Source of the DNA: Slackia sp.
GTDB taxonomy: Bacteria; Actinomycetota; Coriobacteriia; Coriobacteriales; Eggerthellaceae
Assembly (NCBI GenBank): GCA_029266945.1
Contig: JARIED010000005.1
Location: forward strand, 172,997 to 236,996
DNA length: 64,000 nt
Direction of reading: 5' to 3'
Shown here: positions 36,235-45,763 of the stretch, piece by piece
Numbering within the stretch: the first letter of the stretch is position 1
Layout: each line of letters begins with the position of its first letter
Translations under genes and position numbers: made by a program
Notes under the pieces: model-generated
Database searches by the model: none
What the model was told of the DNA's origin: nothing
Seen by the model: the letters and a program-made list of their open reading frames with translations, nothing else

Positions 36235-38148
36235 ATAGCTACCTTCGCCGAACTCGGACTGTCCGAGAACGCCCTCGCCGCCGTCGAGGCCCTGGGCTAC
36301 ACCGATCCCACCCCCGTTCAGGAACGCGCCATTCCGTTGGCCCTCGAAGGCCGCGACGTAATCGCCGCCGCCAAGACCGGCACCGGCAAGACCGCCGCGT
36401 TCTCTCTGCCTTCCATGGACACCCTTCCCCACCGCAAGGGAAGCGAACGCGGCCCCTTCATGCTGGTCATCTCACCGACCCGCGAGCTGGCGAGCCAGAT
36501 CGCCGACACCTGCATGCCCATCGGCAAACACACCCACCATTTCGTGGGCGTCTTCCTGGGCGGCGTCGCCTATGACCGCCAGATCAAGAAGCTCGAACGC
36601 GGCCTGGACGTCGCGATCGGCACGCCCGGACGCCTGATCGACCTCATGGAGCGCGGCGCGCTGAACCTGAACGAAGTGAAGATGCTCGTGCTCGACGAGG
36701 CCGACCGCCTGCTCGACATGGGCTTTTGGCCCCAGGTAGAGCAGATCGTGAAGGCCACGCCCAACACGCGCCAGACACTGCTGTTCTCGGCCACGATCGA
36801 CCGCAGCCAGGACCAGACCATGTTCTCGGTGCTCAACAACCCCGAAATCGTCGAGATCGCCCAGCGCGGTGAAACCGCCGACAAGGTCGACCAGTATGTC
36901 ATCGACACCACGCGCCGCCAGAAGCCCGAGCTGCTGAACGCCCTTATTAAAGAAAAGGGCGGCTCGCGCGTCATCGTGTTCACCAAGACCAAGGGCTGCG
37001 CGGACAACTGTACCCGCCGCCTGCAGCGCATCGGCATTCCCACCGAGGCCATCCACGCCGACCGCAGCCAGGCGCAGCGCAGCCGCGCGCTCGACGCGTT
37101 CCGCAACGGCCGCGTGAACGTGATCGTGGCCACCGACGTCCTGGCCCGCGGCATCGACGTGCCCGAGGTCGACTACGTCGTGAACTACGACCTGCCCATC
37201 ATGCCCGAGGACTACGTGCACCGCATCGGCCGCACCGGCCGCGCAGGCGCCGGCGGATTCGCCGTGTCGTTCGTCACGCCCGACACCAAGAACCTGCTGC
37301 GTAGCGTGCAGAAATTCATCGGAACTGACATCGAAGTCATGCAGTTCAAGGTTCCGAAGGACGCCTTCGAGCCCCTGCCCGATTCCGACCCCCGCATGAT
37401 TGCCAAGGCCGAGGCCGAGGCCGCCGAGAAGGCCGCGCGCAAGGAGCGCGAGCGCAACGGCAAGAAGGGCAAAGGCAACAAGAACAAGAAGCCCCGCCAG
37501 CGCGATATCGAGCGCGCCGAAGACCACAAGCGCAGGAAGGCCGCCGAGGCCCGCGGCGAGGAGTACGTGCCCATCAAGCGCGAGCATCCGAAAGGCCCGA
37601 AGAAGCCGACGCTCGCCGAGCGTCAGGCGGCTGCCGAAGAGGCCTTCAACGCCATGTTCGACATGCCGAACATCCCCGACGCCCCGAAAAAGGCCGATAA
37701 GAAGCGCGACGACTTCGACAAGCGTGGCAAGAAGGGCGGTCGCGACGACTATCGCGGCGGCAAGAAGGGCAAAAGCGGCTCTTACGAGCGCGACGGTAAG
37801 CGCTACGACCGCTCCGACGACCGTCGCAACGACGAGGGCTACGAGCGCAATGGTCGCGGCAAGAAGTATAGCGACAAGCAGCACTCCGACGGCCGCGGCG
37901 GCAAGCCGGGCAAGAAGCACAACGGCAAGGGCGGCTACGACAAGAACCGCAGCGACCGCGACGGCTACCAGCGCAGCAGCAAGAGCGGCTACGGTTCGAA
38001 GAACGGCTCGTACGCCAAGAACGGCAAAAGCGGCAAGGGTTCCTTCGACAAGGGCCGCAAGGGCAACGGCGGCGGCCACGGCAAGAGCGAATTCCGTCCC
38101 GGTCGCGGCGGCCGCAACGGTTACGCAGGCAAGGGCGGCAAACGCTAA
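36235..38148 (+). CDS. DEAD-box ATP-dependent RNA helicase (apparent ATA start)
   Basis: A 637-residue RNA helicase. The Q-motif (GYTDPTPVQERAIP), Walker A AKTGTGKT (residues 46-53), PTRELA, DEAD box VLDEADRLLDMGF, SAT and the C-terminal HRIGRTGRAG are intact. From about residue 390 a 250-residue tail is extremely Lys/Gly/Arg/Asp/Tyr-rich (blocks such as GKKGGRDDYRGGKKGK), an RNA-binding, condensate-type low-complexity tail. Members usually begin M-x-TFAELGLSE; here that point is ATA at 36235, 6 bases after TTAAGGAG. The only in-frame alternative nearby is TTG 36202, without a ribosome site. Either ATA is used as the start or a base is altered. Likely roles are ribosome assembly and RNA decay. 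Confidence 0.9.
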   Translation: MATFAELGLSENALAAVEALGYTDPTPVQERAIPLALEGRDVIAAAKTGTGKTAAFSLPSMDTLPHRKGSERGPFMLVISPTRELASQIADTCMPIGKHTHHFVGVFLGGVAYDRQIKKLERGLDVAIGTPGRLIDLMERGALNLNEVKMLVLDEADRLLDMGFWPQVEQIVKATPNTRQTLLFSATIDRSQDQTMFSVLNNPEIVEIAQRGETADKVDQYVIDTTRRQKPELLNALIKEKGGSRVIVFTKTKGCADNCTRRLQRIGIPTEAIHADRSQAQRSRALDAFRNGRVNVIVATDVLARGIDVPEVDYVVNYDLPIMPEDYVHRIGRTGRAGAGGFAVSFVTPDTKNLLRSVQKFIGTDIEVMQFKVPKDAFEPLPDSDPRMIAKAEAEAAEKAARKERERNGKKGKGNKNKKPRQRDIERAEDHKRRKAAEARGEEYVPIKREHPKGPKKPTLAERQAAAEEAFNAMFDMPNIPDAPKKADKKRDDFDKRGKKGGRDDYRGGKKGKSGSYERDGKRYDRSDDRRNDEGYERNGRGKKYSDKQHSDGRGGKPGKKHNGKGGYDKNRSDRDGYQRSSKSGYGSKNGSYAKNGKSGKGSFDKGRKGNGGGHGKSEFRPGRGGRNGYAGKGGKR

Positions 38149-38187
38149 GAATCGCCAGAACGTCCGGCCGAAGTGTTTTCGCATACG

Positions 38188-38219
38188 AAAGGAGGGTTCC
38201 TACGGAACCCTCCTTTTTT
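38188..38219. terminator. Bidirectional terminator
   Basis: AAAGGAGGGTTCC-TAC-GGAACCCTCCTTT followed by TTT. It separates the convergent helicase and EF-G-like genes. Confidence 0.93.
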
Positions 38220-38262
38220 CTTGCCGATATGCGATTCGTTCGAGAAAAGCGGGGCCCGGAGC

Positions 38263-40332
38263 TTAGTTTCCAGCGGCGCGCTTTTCCTGGTACGCCTTGA
38301 CCAGGCGCTCCTGCACGTCGTGCGGAGCCTGCTCGTAGCCGTTGAGCTCGATGGAGTAGCTGCCGCTGCCGCGCGAGATGGAACGCAGGTCCTTGGTATA
38401 GGCGACCACTTCGGCATAGGGCACGCGCACCAGGATGATGGTCTCACCCGCGTCGTTGGAATCGGTGCCGATAATACGACCGCGACGCGTGGAGATGTCG
38501 CCCATCACGGCGCCGGCGTATTCCTCGCCCACCGCGATACTCATGTCGGCCATTGGCTCGAGCAGCACAGGTTTGGCCTGCTCGCATGCGGCGCGGAAGC
38601 CGATACGCGCGGCGGTCTTGAACGCCATCTCGTTGGAGTCGACCGAATGATACGAACCGTCGTAAACGGTGCACTTGATGTCGACCATCGGATAGCCCGC
38701 CAAGAAGCCTTCCGTCATGGCCTCCTGCACGCCCTTATCGACCGCGGGAATCAGGCCGCCGGGGATGACGCCGCCCTTGATGGCGTCGACGAATTCGTAG
38801 CCCGCGCCCGGATTGGGCTCGAGGCGCAGCCAGCAATCGCCAAACTGGCCGGCGCCGCCCGTCTGCTTCTTATGACGGCCCTGGGCTTCGGCGGTCGCGC
38901 GGATGGTCTCGCGATACGGAATGCGCACGGGAACCAGCACGGCTTCGACGCCCGCCTGGTCCTGCAGACGATGCAGGATGGTTTCGACCTGGGCCTCTCC
39001 CAAAGCGGTGATCACCGTCTGGTGCGTTTCGTCGCGACGCTCGATCCTGATCGTGGGGTCGTTTTCGGCGACGCGGGCGAGGAAGGTGCCCAGCTTGTCC
39101 TCTTCCTTCTTATTGGCGGCCTCGATAGCCACGGGGTACTGCGGAATGGGCAGCGGCAAGGGGTCGATGGCGATGTCGCCCGTGTGCGAAAGCGTGTCGC
39201 CCGTACGCGTATCGGCGAGCTTGGGAACGACGATGATGTCGCCCGCCATAGCGCCCTTCACGTCGATGGTCTCCTTGCCCTTCATGATGCACACGTGGCC
39301 CAGGCGCTCCTTCTTGCGCGTGCGCGCGTTGACCAGCTCGACGCCCGGAGCGAACGTGCCGGAGAACACCTTGATGAAGCTCAGGCGGCCCACATAGGGG
39401 TCGGACAGCGTCTTGAACACGAAGCCTGCGGCCTGCTGGTCGCCCTTGGTCACGCGGATTTCGCCGCCGTCGGCCAGACGGAACGCGCCGTGGGCCGTCG
39501 GATGCGGGAAGTAGGTGCAGATGTCTTCCATCAAGCCCTGGATGCCCTGCTTGATGATGGTGGAGCCGACGAACACGGGGATAAACAGCTCCTGAGCGAT
39601 GGCCTTGTCGAGCAGGGACTCGAGCTCATCCTGCGTGAGCTGCTCGTCGCCATCGAGATATTTCATCATAAGGTCCTCGTCGGCTTCGGCCACGAGGTCG
39701 CACAGCTTTTCGCGCGCCGCTTCGGCCGCGGCGGCGTATTCTGCGGGAATGCCTTCGATACGCTCGGCATCGCCTTCGAAGTAGCGGGCCTTCATGCGAA
39801 GCACGTCGATGACGCCCTTGAAGTCCTTGTCGACGCCCATGGGAATGGTGACGGCGCCCAAGCGGCTGCCGAAGCGCGCGTGCAGCGCGGCCATGATCAC
39901 GTCGAAATTGGCGTTTTCGCGGTCGATGTGGTTGATGAAGACCGAGCGCGACAGGCGCATGCCTTCAGCCTCGCGCCACAGCTTGTCGGTCATGACCTGC
40001 GGACCAGACACGGCGTCGATGACGAACATGGCCGTTTCGGCGGCCTGCATGGTGGCAAGCGTGTCGCCGATGAAGTCGGGATGGCCCGACGTATCCAAAA
40101 GATTAATCTTGTAATCCTTGTAAGGGATGGGGGCGATCGAGGCGCTCATCGTGAACTTGCGCTTGATTTCCTCGGCATCGTAGTCCATGAACGATTTTCC
40201 GTCATGCGTGGTGCCCATGCGCGGAGTCTGGCCGGAAATGTAGAGCATCGCCTCAGCCAATGACGTCTTGCCCGCACCATCCTGTCCGACCAACACGATG
40301 TTGCGGACGTGCAAAGTCTCGGGAGCTGCCAT
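38263..40332 (-). CDS. Elongation factor G-like protein (EF-G paralogue)
   Basis: A 689-residue translational GTPase. The G1 loop is VGQDGAGKTS in place of the AHVDAGKT of canonical EF-G, G3 is DTSGHPDF and G4 is NHIDREN in place of NKMD, which places it in the EF-G2/FusA2-like paralogue group. Domains II-V follow, with the domain IV start at RIPYRETI and a C-terminal EF-G domain V. Paralogues of this type often lack translocase activity or act in recycling or stress. ATG 40332 (MAAPETLHVRN) has GGTGG 6 bases upstream. It is transcribed alone; no rpsL/rpsG/tuf genes are nearby, unlike the true fusA. Confidence 0.88.
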   Translation of the reverse strand: MAAPETLHVRNIVLVGQDGAGKTSLAEAMLYISGQTPRMGTTHDGKSFMDYDAEEIKRKFTMSASIAPIPYKDYKINLLDTSGHPDFIGDTLATMQAAETAMFVIDAVSGPQVMTDKLWREAEGMRLSRSVFINHIDRENANFDVIMAALHARFGSRLGAVTIPMGVDKDFKGVIDVLRMKARYFEGDAERIEGIPAEYAAAAEAAREKLCDLVAEADEDLMMKYLDGDEQLTQDELESLLDKAIAQELFIPVFVGSTIIKQGIQGLMEDICTYFPHPTAHGAFRLADGGEIRVTKGDQQAAGFVFKTLSDPYVGRLSFIKVFSGTFAPGVELVNARTRKKERLGHVCIMKGKETIDVKGAMAGDIIVVPKLADTRTGDTLSHTGDIAIDPLPLPIPQYPVAIEAANKKEEDKLGTFLARVAENDPTIRIERRDETHQTVITALGEAQVETILHRLQDQAGVEAVLVPVRIPYRETIRATAEAQGRHKKQTGGAGQFGDCWLRLEPNPGAGYEFVDAIKGGVIPGGLIPAVDKGVQEAMTEGFLAGYPMVDIKCTVYDGSYHSVDSNEMAFKTAARIGFRAACEQAKPVLLEPMADMSIAVGEEYAGAVMGDISTRRGRIIGTDSNDAGETIILVRVPYAEVVAYTKDLRSISRGSGSYSIELNGYEQAPHDVQERLVKAYQEKRAAGN

Positions 40333-40586
40333 GATAAACCACCGTCCCTTTCTGGGATTTTCCCTACGTGGCATAAATACGCTCTTGCGTCATGTCTGTC
40401 AGTGTAGCGCAAAGACACACACGGCCATGGCGCAACATCGTCCCAGTTCAAACGGCCTTTTACCACGCTGCCGGGCGGCTCCATGACGCTGCGGCAGAAA
40501 CGGCGAAAACCGCCCGATCGCGCGATGAAGACAAAGAGGGATTCATACGAAGGCGCTCCACGGCGTGCGCGGCATGACGGAAGGGC
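40333..40586. other. Divergent intergenic region before thiC
   Basis: About 250 GC-rich bases with no plausible gene. I searched it for a TPP riboswitch (CUGAGA and ACCUGA..GGAUAAUGCC-type conserved parts) and saw none. Confidence 0.5.
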
Positions 40587-40608
40587 CCGGTCGGCCACCG
40601 GTTTTTTT
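40587..40608 (+). terminator. Terminator-like hairpin upstream of thiC
   Basis: CCGGT-CGGCC-ACCGG followed by seven Ts. No rightward gene ends here, and the thiC start is about 105 bases downstream, so it is either an attenuator in the thiC leader or a block to stray transcription. Confidence 0.55.
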
Positions 40609-40713
40609 AGCCGAGAAAGAGCCGATCGAGTGAGCGCGACGAGACCGGTCGCTATACTTGGTCGCATTGCCATCATGCGCGGCGAACCCGCGCTCACACG
40701 ATAGGAGCAAGGC

Positions 40714-42015
40714 ATGACCTATTCGACTCAAATGGAAGCCGCTAAGGCCGGCATCGTCACGCCTGAGATGAAAACCGTCGCGGAAGACGAAGGCATCGAC
40801 GCCGAGGTCCTGCGCGCACGCGTGGCCGCAGGCACCGTGGCCATTCCCGCGAACCGCAACCACCGCAGCCTGCATGCGAGCGGCGTTGGCGAGGGGCTGC
40901 GCACGAAAATCAACGTCAACCTAGGTATTTCCGGCGATATGCGCGATTACGACTGCGAGATGAAAAAGGTCGACATGGCGCTCAAGTTCGGCGCCGAAGC
41001 CATCATGGACCTGTCCAACTACGGCAAGACGCACGATTTCCGCCGCGCGCTCGTCGAGAAGTCGCCCGCGATGATCGGCACCGTTCCCATATACGATGCC
41101 GTGGGTTATCTGGAAAAAGACCTCGCGCACATCACCGCCGAAGACTTCATGGAAGTGGTGCGTGCCCATGCCGAGGAAGGCGTCGATTTCGTCACCATCC
41201 ATGCAGGCCTCAACCGCAAGGCGATCGACAGCTTCAAGCGCAGCGGCCGCAAGATGAACATCGTCAGCCGCGGCGGCAGCCTGATATATGCCTGGATGGA
41301 AATGACCGGCAACGAGAATCCGTTCTTCGAGCACTACGACAAGCTGCTCGACATCCTGCGCGAATACGACGTCACCATCTCGCTCGGCGACGCGCTGCGC
41401 CCGGGCTGTCTGGCCGATGCCACCGACGCTGGCCAGGTCAGCGAGCTCATCGAGCTGGGCCTGCTGACCACGCGCGCATGGGAGCGCGACGTGCAGGTGA
41501 TGATCGAAGGCCCCGGACACATGGCCATGAACGAGATCGCCGCCAACATGCAGATCGAAAAGCGCCTGTGCCACAACGCGCCCTTCTACGTGCTCGGCCC
41601 CCTGGTGACCGACATCGCCCCTGGCTACGACCACATCACCTCCGCCATCGGCGGCGCGATCGCCGCCGCGAGCGGTGCCGACTTCCTGTGCTACGTCACG
41701 CCCGCAGAACACCTGCGCCTGCCGAGCGTCGAAGACGTGAAAGAGGGCGTGATCGCCAGCCGCATCGCCGCGCATGCCGCCGATATCGCCAAAGGCATCC
41801 CCGACGCGCGCGATTGGGACGACCGCATGGCCGCGGCGCGCCAGCGCCTCGACTGGCCCGCGATGTTCGACGAAGCGATCGACCGCGAGAAGGCCGAGAC
41901 CTACGTTGCGTCGACCAAGCCCGCCGACCCCAGCACCTGCACCATGTGCGGCGCCATGTGCTCGGTCCGTACGATGAACCGCGCCATGAACGGCGAAAAC
42001 GTGAGCCTGCTGTAA
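40714..42015 (+). CDS. thiC: Phosphomethylpyrimidine synthase ThiC
   Basis: A radical-SAM-type enzyme that rearranges aminoimidazole ribotide into the hydroxymethylpyrimidine phosphate of thiamine. The 433-residue product is the shorter bacterial/archaeal type without the long N-terminal extension. Recognisable parts are [35 protein letters not shown] and [11 protein letters not shown]. The C-terminal cluster motif reads [10 protein letters not shown], which is C-x2-C-x3-C rather than the common C-x2-C-x4-C. ATG 40714 follows ATAGGAGCAAGGC. No other thiamine genes are adjacent, and I see no TPP riboswitch. A bidirectional terminator follows. Confidence 0.95.
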   Translation: MTYSTQMEAAKAGIVTPEMKTVAEDEGIDAEVLRARVAAGTVAIPANRNHRSLHASGVGEGLRTKINVNLGISGDMRDYDCEMKKVDMALKFGAEAIMDLSNYGKTHDFRRALVEKSPAMIGTVPIYDAVGYLEKDLAHITAEDFMEVVRAHAEEGVDFVTIHAGLNRKAIDSFKRSGRKMNIVSRGGSLIYAWMEMTGNENPFFEHYDKLLDILREYDVTISLGDALRPGCLADATDAGQVSELIELGLLTTRAWERDVQVMIEGPGHMAMNEIAANMQIEKRLCHNAPFYVLGPLVTDIAPGYDHITSAIGGAIAAASGADFLCYVTPAEHLRLPSVEDVKEGVIASRIAAHAADIAKGIPDARDWDDRMAAARQRLDWPAMFDEAIDREKAETYVASTKPADPSTCTMCGAMCSVRTMNRAMNGENVSLL

Positions 42016-42028
42016 AACGGCCCGCAAG

Positions 42029-42067
42029 ACGAGAAGAGCCCGACGCTATGCGCCGGGCTCTTCTCGT
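42029..42067. terminator. Bidirectional terminator after thiC
   Basis: ACGAGAAGAGCCCG pairs perfectly with CGGGCTCTTCTCGT across an 11-base loop. It is placed between convergent thiC and the TM2 gene. Confidence 0.85.
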
Positions 42068-42088
42068 ATCGGGACGGCCGCACGGGCG

Positions 42089-42874
42089 CTAGAACCACTC
42101 GCGCTTGCCGAACACGTAGGCCTGCTCGAATTCTGCCTGGCCTTTCACCAAGTAGATAATGCCTTCGATCAAACCGATCAGCCACACGACGCCCGTGGCG
42201 AGCCCCAGCGAGAGCAGGCCTCCCAGAATGGCCACGCCCAGCATGATGAAACCCGACGTGTTGTAGCCTAGATAGAACTTGTGAATGCCGAAGGTGCCCA
42301 GGAAAATGCCGAGCAGGCCCGCCGCCACGTGATCTTTCGTGCGCACCACAGGCTGCTGGTAGTAGTTCTGGCCATACGGATTGTACGGCGTCTGGGGAGA
42401 CGCACCGTATCCGTTCGCGTACGCCCCGCTCTGATAGGCCTGCTGACCCGTAGTCTGGCCGTAGTAGACGCCCGATGCGGCCGCGTTTTGAGGAATGCTC
42501 GCCGTGCTCGCATCGTAGGCGGGCGGCGGCGGAGCGCCCGTTTCCGCAGGCTGCTGCGGCGCATAGGACGCAGGGGCCGCAGGAGGCACGTACGCCGCAT
42601 ACGCCTGGGACGGATCGACGAGCGAAGGCGCGGGCTCGGGCGCCGAAGTCGGCTCCGCTTCGAGCGCCGCTCCATCGTCGCCCGAAGCATCGTCCGCGCC
42701 GACGTTTTCGGCGACGGCCCCTTCAATGCCGTCCGATCCAGCGATATCGGCGGCATCGCCTTGCGCCATCGTCGCGCTCAACTCCGCCAGACGGGCGTAC
42801 ATCGCCTCCATCTGTCGCTTCAATTCCTCTATTTCGTCGGCAGGCGACAGGATTTTTTTATCAGTGTCTGCCAT
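42089..42874 (-). CDS. TM2-domain membrane protein with disordered N-terminal region
   Basis: A 261-residue protein. Residues about 12-40 form a short coiled coil (EIEELKRQMEAMYARLAEL), and 45-185 are Ala/Pro/Gln/Tyr-rich and disordered (YGQTTGQQAYQSGAY-type text). The last 70 residues are a TM2 domain: AAGLLGIFLGTFGIHKFYLG, then two helices and a charged turn. TM2 proteins are small two-helix modules of unclear role, often fused to other domains. ATG 42874 follows GGAAGGAG. Monocistronic, sharing a terminator with thiC. Confidence 0.88.
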   Translation of the reverse strand: MADTDKKILSPADEIEELKRQMEAMYARLAELSATMAQGDAADIAGSDGIEGAVAENVGADDASGDDGAALEAEPTSAPEPAPSLVDPSQAYAAYVPPAAPASYAPQQPAETGAPPPPAYDASTASIPQNAAASGVYYGQTTGQQAYQSGAYANGYGASPQTPYNPYGQNYYQQPVVRTKDHVAAGLLGIFLGTFGIHKFYLGYNTSGFIMLGVAILGGLLSLGLATGVVWLIGLIEGIIYLVKGQAEFEQAYVFGKREWF

Positions 42875-43032
42875 GGCGCGCTCCTTCCGTTTCAGCGCCC
42901 GCATTCGTCTTGGTTCGCTGCCATCCTATAACGAAAACGGCAGCGGCCTTTCAATCGCTGCCATTTCGTAACGGATATGGCAATACAGCGCCGTCGAGCG
43001 CGCGGGCGGCCGAAGAAGACCAAAGGAGGCCG

Positions 43033-44253
43033 TTAGGCTTTCTCGGGCACCTTGCGCAGAAGCGCAAAGCCGACGATGAACAGCACGACCAGAGAGAACA
43101 CGCCCCAGTTCGACTGGCCCGTAGCCTGAGTGATGACACTGACCAGGAACGTCCCCATGACGGCCGCGTACTTGCCGAAGATATCGAAGAAGCCGAAGTA
43201 TTCGTTGGCGTGCTCCTTGGGAACGAGCTTGCCGAACTCGGAGCGCGAAAGCGCTTGGATGCCGCCCTGGAACATGCCGACCATAATCGCCAGGAACCAG
43301 AATTCGACGGCGCTTTTCAGGAAGAACGCAGCGAACAGCGTGATGCACATATAGGCGAACACGCCCACGAGCAGCATCTTCTTCGTACCCGCCTTGGCGC
43401 CCAGACGGCCGTAGATGATGGCCGACGGAAACGCCACGAACTGCGTGACCAGAAGCGCAAGCACCAGCTGCGTGGCGTCGATGCCCAGGTCGGTGCCGTA
43501 GCTCGTGGACAGCTTGATGATGGTGTGCACGCCGTCGATATAGAAGAAGTAGGCCAGCATGAAGTAGCGCAGCGATTTGGTGCGCCACATACGCTTGACC
43601 GTTCCCAGCAGGCCCGAGAACGCATCGCGCACCACGTGGGCGGAACGCTCTTTGAAATGGGTCTGGTGCACGTTCTTGAACACGGGAATGGTGAAGACGA
43701 CCCACCATGCCGCCGTGATGAAGAAGGCGACCTTCATGCCGAGCGCGATATCGATGCCGATCGCGCCGCTGCCGAGCACGACGGCCAGGCACGCGATGAA
43801 CGGGATGCAGCTGCCGATGTAGCCCCACGCATAGCCCTGGCTGGACACTTCGTCATAGCGTTCATCGGTGGTGGCGTCAACGAGCAGCGCGTCGTAGAAC
43901 ACCATCGACGAGTTCAGCATGATCGACGCCACGACGTAGATGACCAGGAACGGCAGCGCATCGGTGGCGAAACCCAGCGCGCAGCACGCCAGCGCGCCCG
44001 TCCCCACCGTGCCTACGAGGAATTTCTTCTTCATGTGCCGCAGGTCGGCCAAACTGCCCAGAACGGGCATGGTCAGCGCGATGGCAAGCGAGGCGATGGT
44101 CTCGGCGTAGCCCCACGAAACCACCACGCTGCCGGTCGCGATGGAGCTGAAATACACGGGGATGAGCGCGGTGGACAGCAGGACGAAGGCCGAATTGCCT
44201 ACGTCGTACAAGATCCAGCTCTTCTCCTGCTTCGTAAGTTTGCCGATTGCCAT
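43033..44253 (-). CDS. MFS transporter, UMF1/Atg22-like
   Basis: A 406-residue membrane protein with 12 helices of the UMF1 (Atg22-like) MFS family. The opening WILYDVGNSAFVLLSTALIPVYF is the family signature, followed by PVLGSLADLRHMKKKFL and, in the second half, GMFQGGIQALSRSEFGKLVPKE. Substrates of bacterial members are mostly unknown; yeast Atg22 exports amino acids from the vacuole. ATG 44253 has a GAAGAAGG ribosome site; the frame runs upstream to 44553 without family similarity. It is divergent from the phospholipase-like gene. Confidence 0.88.
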   Translation of the reverse strand: MAIGKLTKQEKSWILYDVGNSAFVLLSTALIPVYFSSIATGSVVVSWGYAETIASLAIALTMPVLGSLADLRHMKKKFLVGTVGTGALACCALGFATDALPFLVIYVVASIMLNSSMVFYDALLVDATTDERYDEVSSQGYAWGYIGSCIPFIACLAVVLGSGAIGIDIALGMKVAFFITAAWWVVFTIPVFKNVHQTHFKERSAHVVRDAFSGLLGTVKRMWRTKSLRYFMLAYFFYIDGVHTIIKLSTSYGTDLGIDATQLVLALLVTQFVAFPSAIIYGRLGAKAGTKKMLLVGVFAYMCITLFAAFFLKSAVEFWFLAIMVGMFQGGIQALSRSEFGKLVPKEHANEYFGFFDIFGKYAAVMGTFLVSVITQATGQSNWGVFSLVVLFIVGFALLRKVPEKA

Positions 44254-44597
44254 GGGCCTTCTTCCTTCTCGCGGGACACGGCGGACATGATGCCGTGCCG
44301 CCCGGACACGAATCGGCTCCCCTTTACCGCGGCCGCGCAGCGCGCGACGACGGAAAAAGAGCCCGTCGGTTCCTTCGCATGCGCTCGCAGCCGCGGGCGC
44401 GGATGGGTCGAACCTTATGCGAACAGCGGAAACGCCGGCCTGCAAAATGTCCGTAGACTTTGCGGCGCAACGAAGGAAACGTTGGCGCAATTGTATATCA
44501 TGGGGCTTGAGACGAACGCCGCTCCCGGCTCCCGCCCCGTCAAATCGGCGCAAAATAACGGAAGCGGCACACTATGCACATGCCTAAGGAGGCAGCC
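44254..44597. other. Divergent intergenic region
   Basis: Between the UMF1 transporter gene and the phospholipase-like gene. TATCAT near 44495 may be a rightward -10 box. No gene or structured element is visible. Confidence 0.4.
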
Positions 44598-45653
44598 ATG
44601 CCAGCCATCATGACCCATGATTTCTTCGGCAAGGACGTCTACGCCGCGCACGCCGACCTGATCGGCGCATCACAAGACGAACGCGACGCGTTCCTGCTCG
44701 GCAACCAGGGACCCGACCCCTTGTTCTACCTGGTCCTCACCCTTCGTATGAGGCCTTTTTTCAATCTCGGAGGGGTCATGCACCGCGCCGAGCCCGCCAA
44801 GCTGCTCTGCGCGCTCAAGGAAAGCCTCGAGGTGCTCGAACCGGACGAAGTGCCGGTGGGCCGTGCCTACGCGGCGGGCTTTTTGTGCCACTACACACTG
44901 GACAGCTCCATGCATCCGCTGGTCTACCAGCAGCAGTTCGCCCTGTGCGACGCGGGCATCGAAGGCCTCACACGCAAGGACGGCAACGAAGTGCACGCCG
45001 AAATCGAGCGCGAGTTCGACGAGATGGTCCTTTACACCAAACTCGGCCGTACCATCGTCGACTACAAGCCCTACCAGGAAGTGCTGCGTGGCAGCGACGA
45101 CATGCTGGCCGCCATCGGCAAGATGTACGCCTTCTTCTGCATGAAGGCGCTGCGCGTCTTCCCGCCCGTCGACATGTTCTCCGCGGCCGTGAAGAACTTT
45201 CGCACCACGCAGAAGCTCTTCTATTCGCCGCGCACCGTCATGCACGCAGTGGCCAATACGGTCGAGACGCGCATGCTGCAGCGCAATTACTCGTTCTACA
45301 AGTCCATGGCACATCGCGACAACCCCACCCTCGTGAGCGATTTCGACAACCGCCTGCACCAGGGCTGGGAAAATCCGTTCACGGGCGAGACCTGCACCGA
45401 CGGATTCTGGGACATCTTCGATGCCGCCCAAATCCGTGCCGTGCATTCTATCGAGGCGTTCTTCGACGACGACTTCGACCAGGCCAGGGCGTGCGCCATC
45501 ACGGGCGGCGTCGATTTCAGCGGCGAACCCGTCGAAGAGGTCGACGCGATCACCGGCGCCAGCAAGGCCCATGTCGAACAGGACGGCGCGGCCCAGCTCG
45601 CCGCCCAACTGGTCGGCGACGACGCCGCCCGCCCCGACGCCGCAACCGTATAA
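44598..45653 (+). CDS. Zinc-dependent phospholipase C-like protein (PF00882)
   Basis: A 351-residue alpha-helical protein of the zinc-phospholipase-C/S1-P1-nuclease type. The His/Asp ligands of the family are visible in order: THDFFGKDVY near the N-terminus, LGNQGPDPLFY, FLCHYTLDSSMHPLVY and HAEIEREFDEMVL. There is no signal peptide, so it appears cytoplasmic, unlike clostridial alpha-toxin and Bacillus PLC. Cytoplasmic homologues are common in Gram-positive anaerobes, and their substrate is unknown. ATG 44598 follows AAGGAGG; an earlier in-frame ATG at 44574 lies ahead of that ribosome site. Confidence 0.85.
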   Translation: MPAIMTHDFFGKDVYAAHADLIGASQDERDAFLLGNQGPDPLFYLVLTLRMRPFFNLGGVMHRAEPAKLLCALKESLEVLEPDEVPVGRAYAAGFLCHYTLDSSMHPLVYQQQFALCDAGIEGLTRKDGNEVHAEIEREFDEMVLYTKLGRTIVDYKPYQEVLRGSDDMLAAIGKMYAFFCMKALRVFPPVDMFSAAVKNFRTTQKLFYSPRTVMHAVANTVETRMLQRNYSFYKSMAHRDNPTLVSDFDNRLHQGWENPFTGETCTDGFWDIFDAAQIRAVHSIEAFFDDDFDQARACAITGGVDFSGEPVEEVDAITGASKAHVEQDGAAQLAAQLVGDDAARPDAATV

Positions 45654-45665
45654 CCGCTCCGCCCT

Positions 45666-45694
45666 ACGAGCACGCCGCACGCCGGCGTGCTCGT
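45666..45694 (+). terminator. Hairpin between the PLC-like and TRIC genes
   Basis: ACGAGCACGCCG pairs with CGGCGTGCTCGT. There is no T-run, so termination is uncertain. Confidence 0.45.
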
Positions 45695-45763
45695 ATACTA
45701 TGGCATCTGTCGCCCCCGGCGGCACCAATCCCTCCCCCGAAAGAAACCGGAGCGTCGTCCGCC

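Noticed and set aside
36472..38184. A 570-codon minus-strand frame opposite the DEAD-box gene
   Set aside because: Ala/Val/Leu-rich antisense of the Lys/Gly/Arg tail; mimics a membrane protein but lacks a ribosome site and reads through the terminator.
40390..40713. Possible TPP riboswitch before thiC
   Set aside because: The conserved CUGAGA and GGAUAAUGCC-type segments were not found by eye; only a hairpin with a T-run remains.
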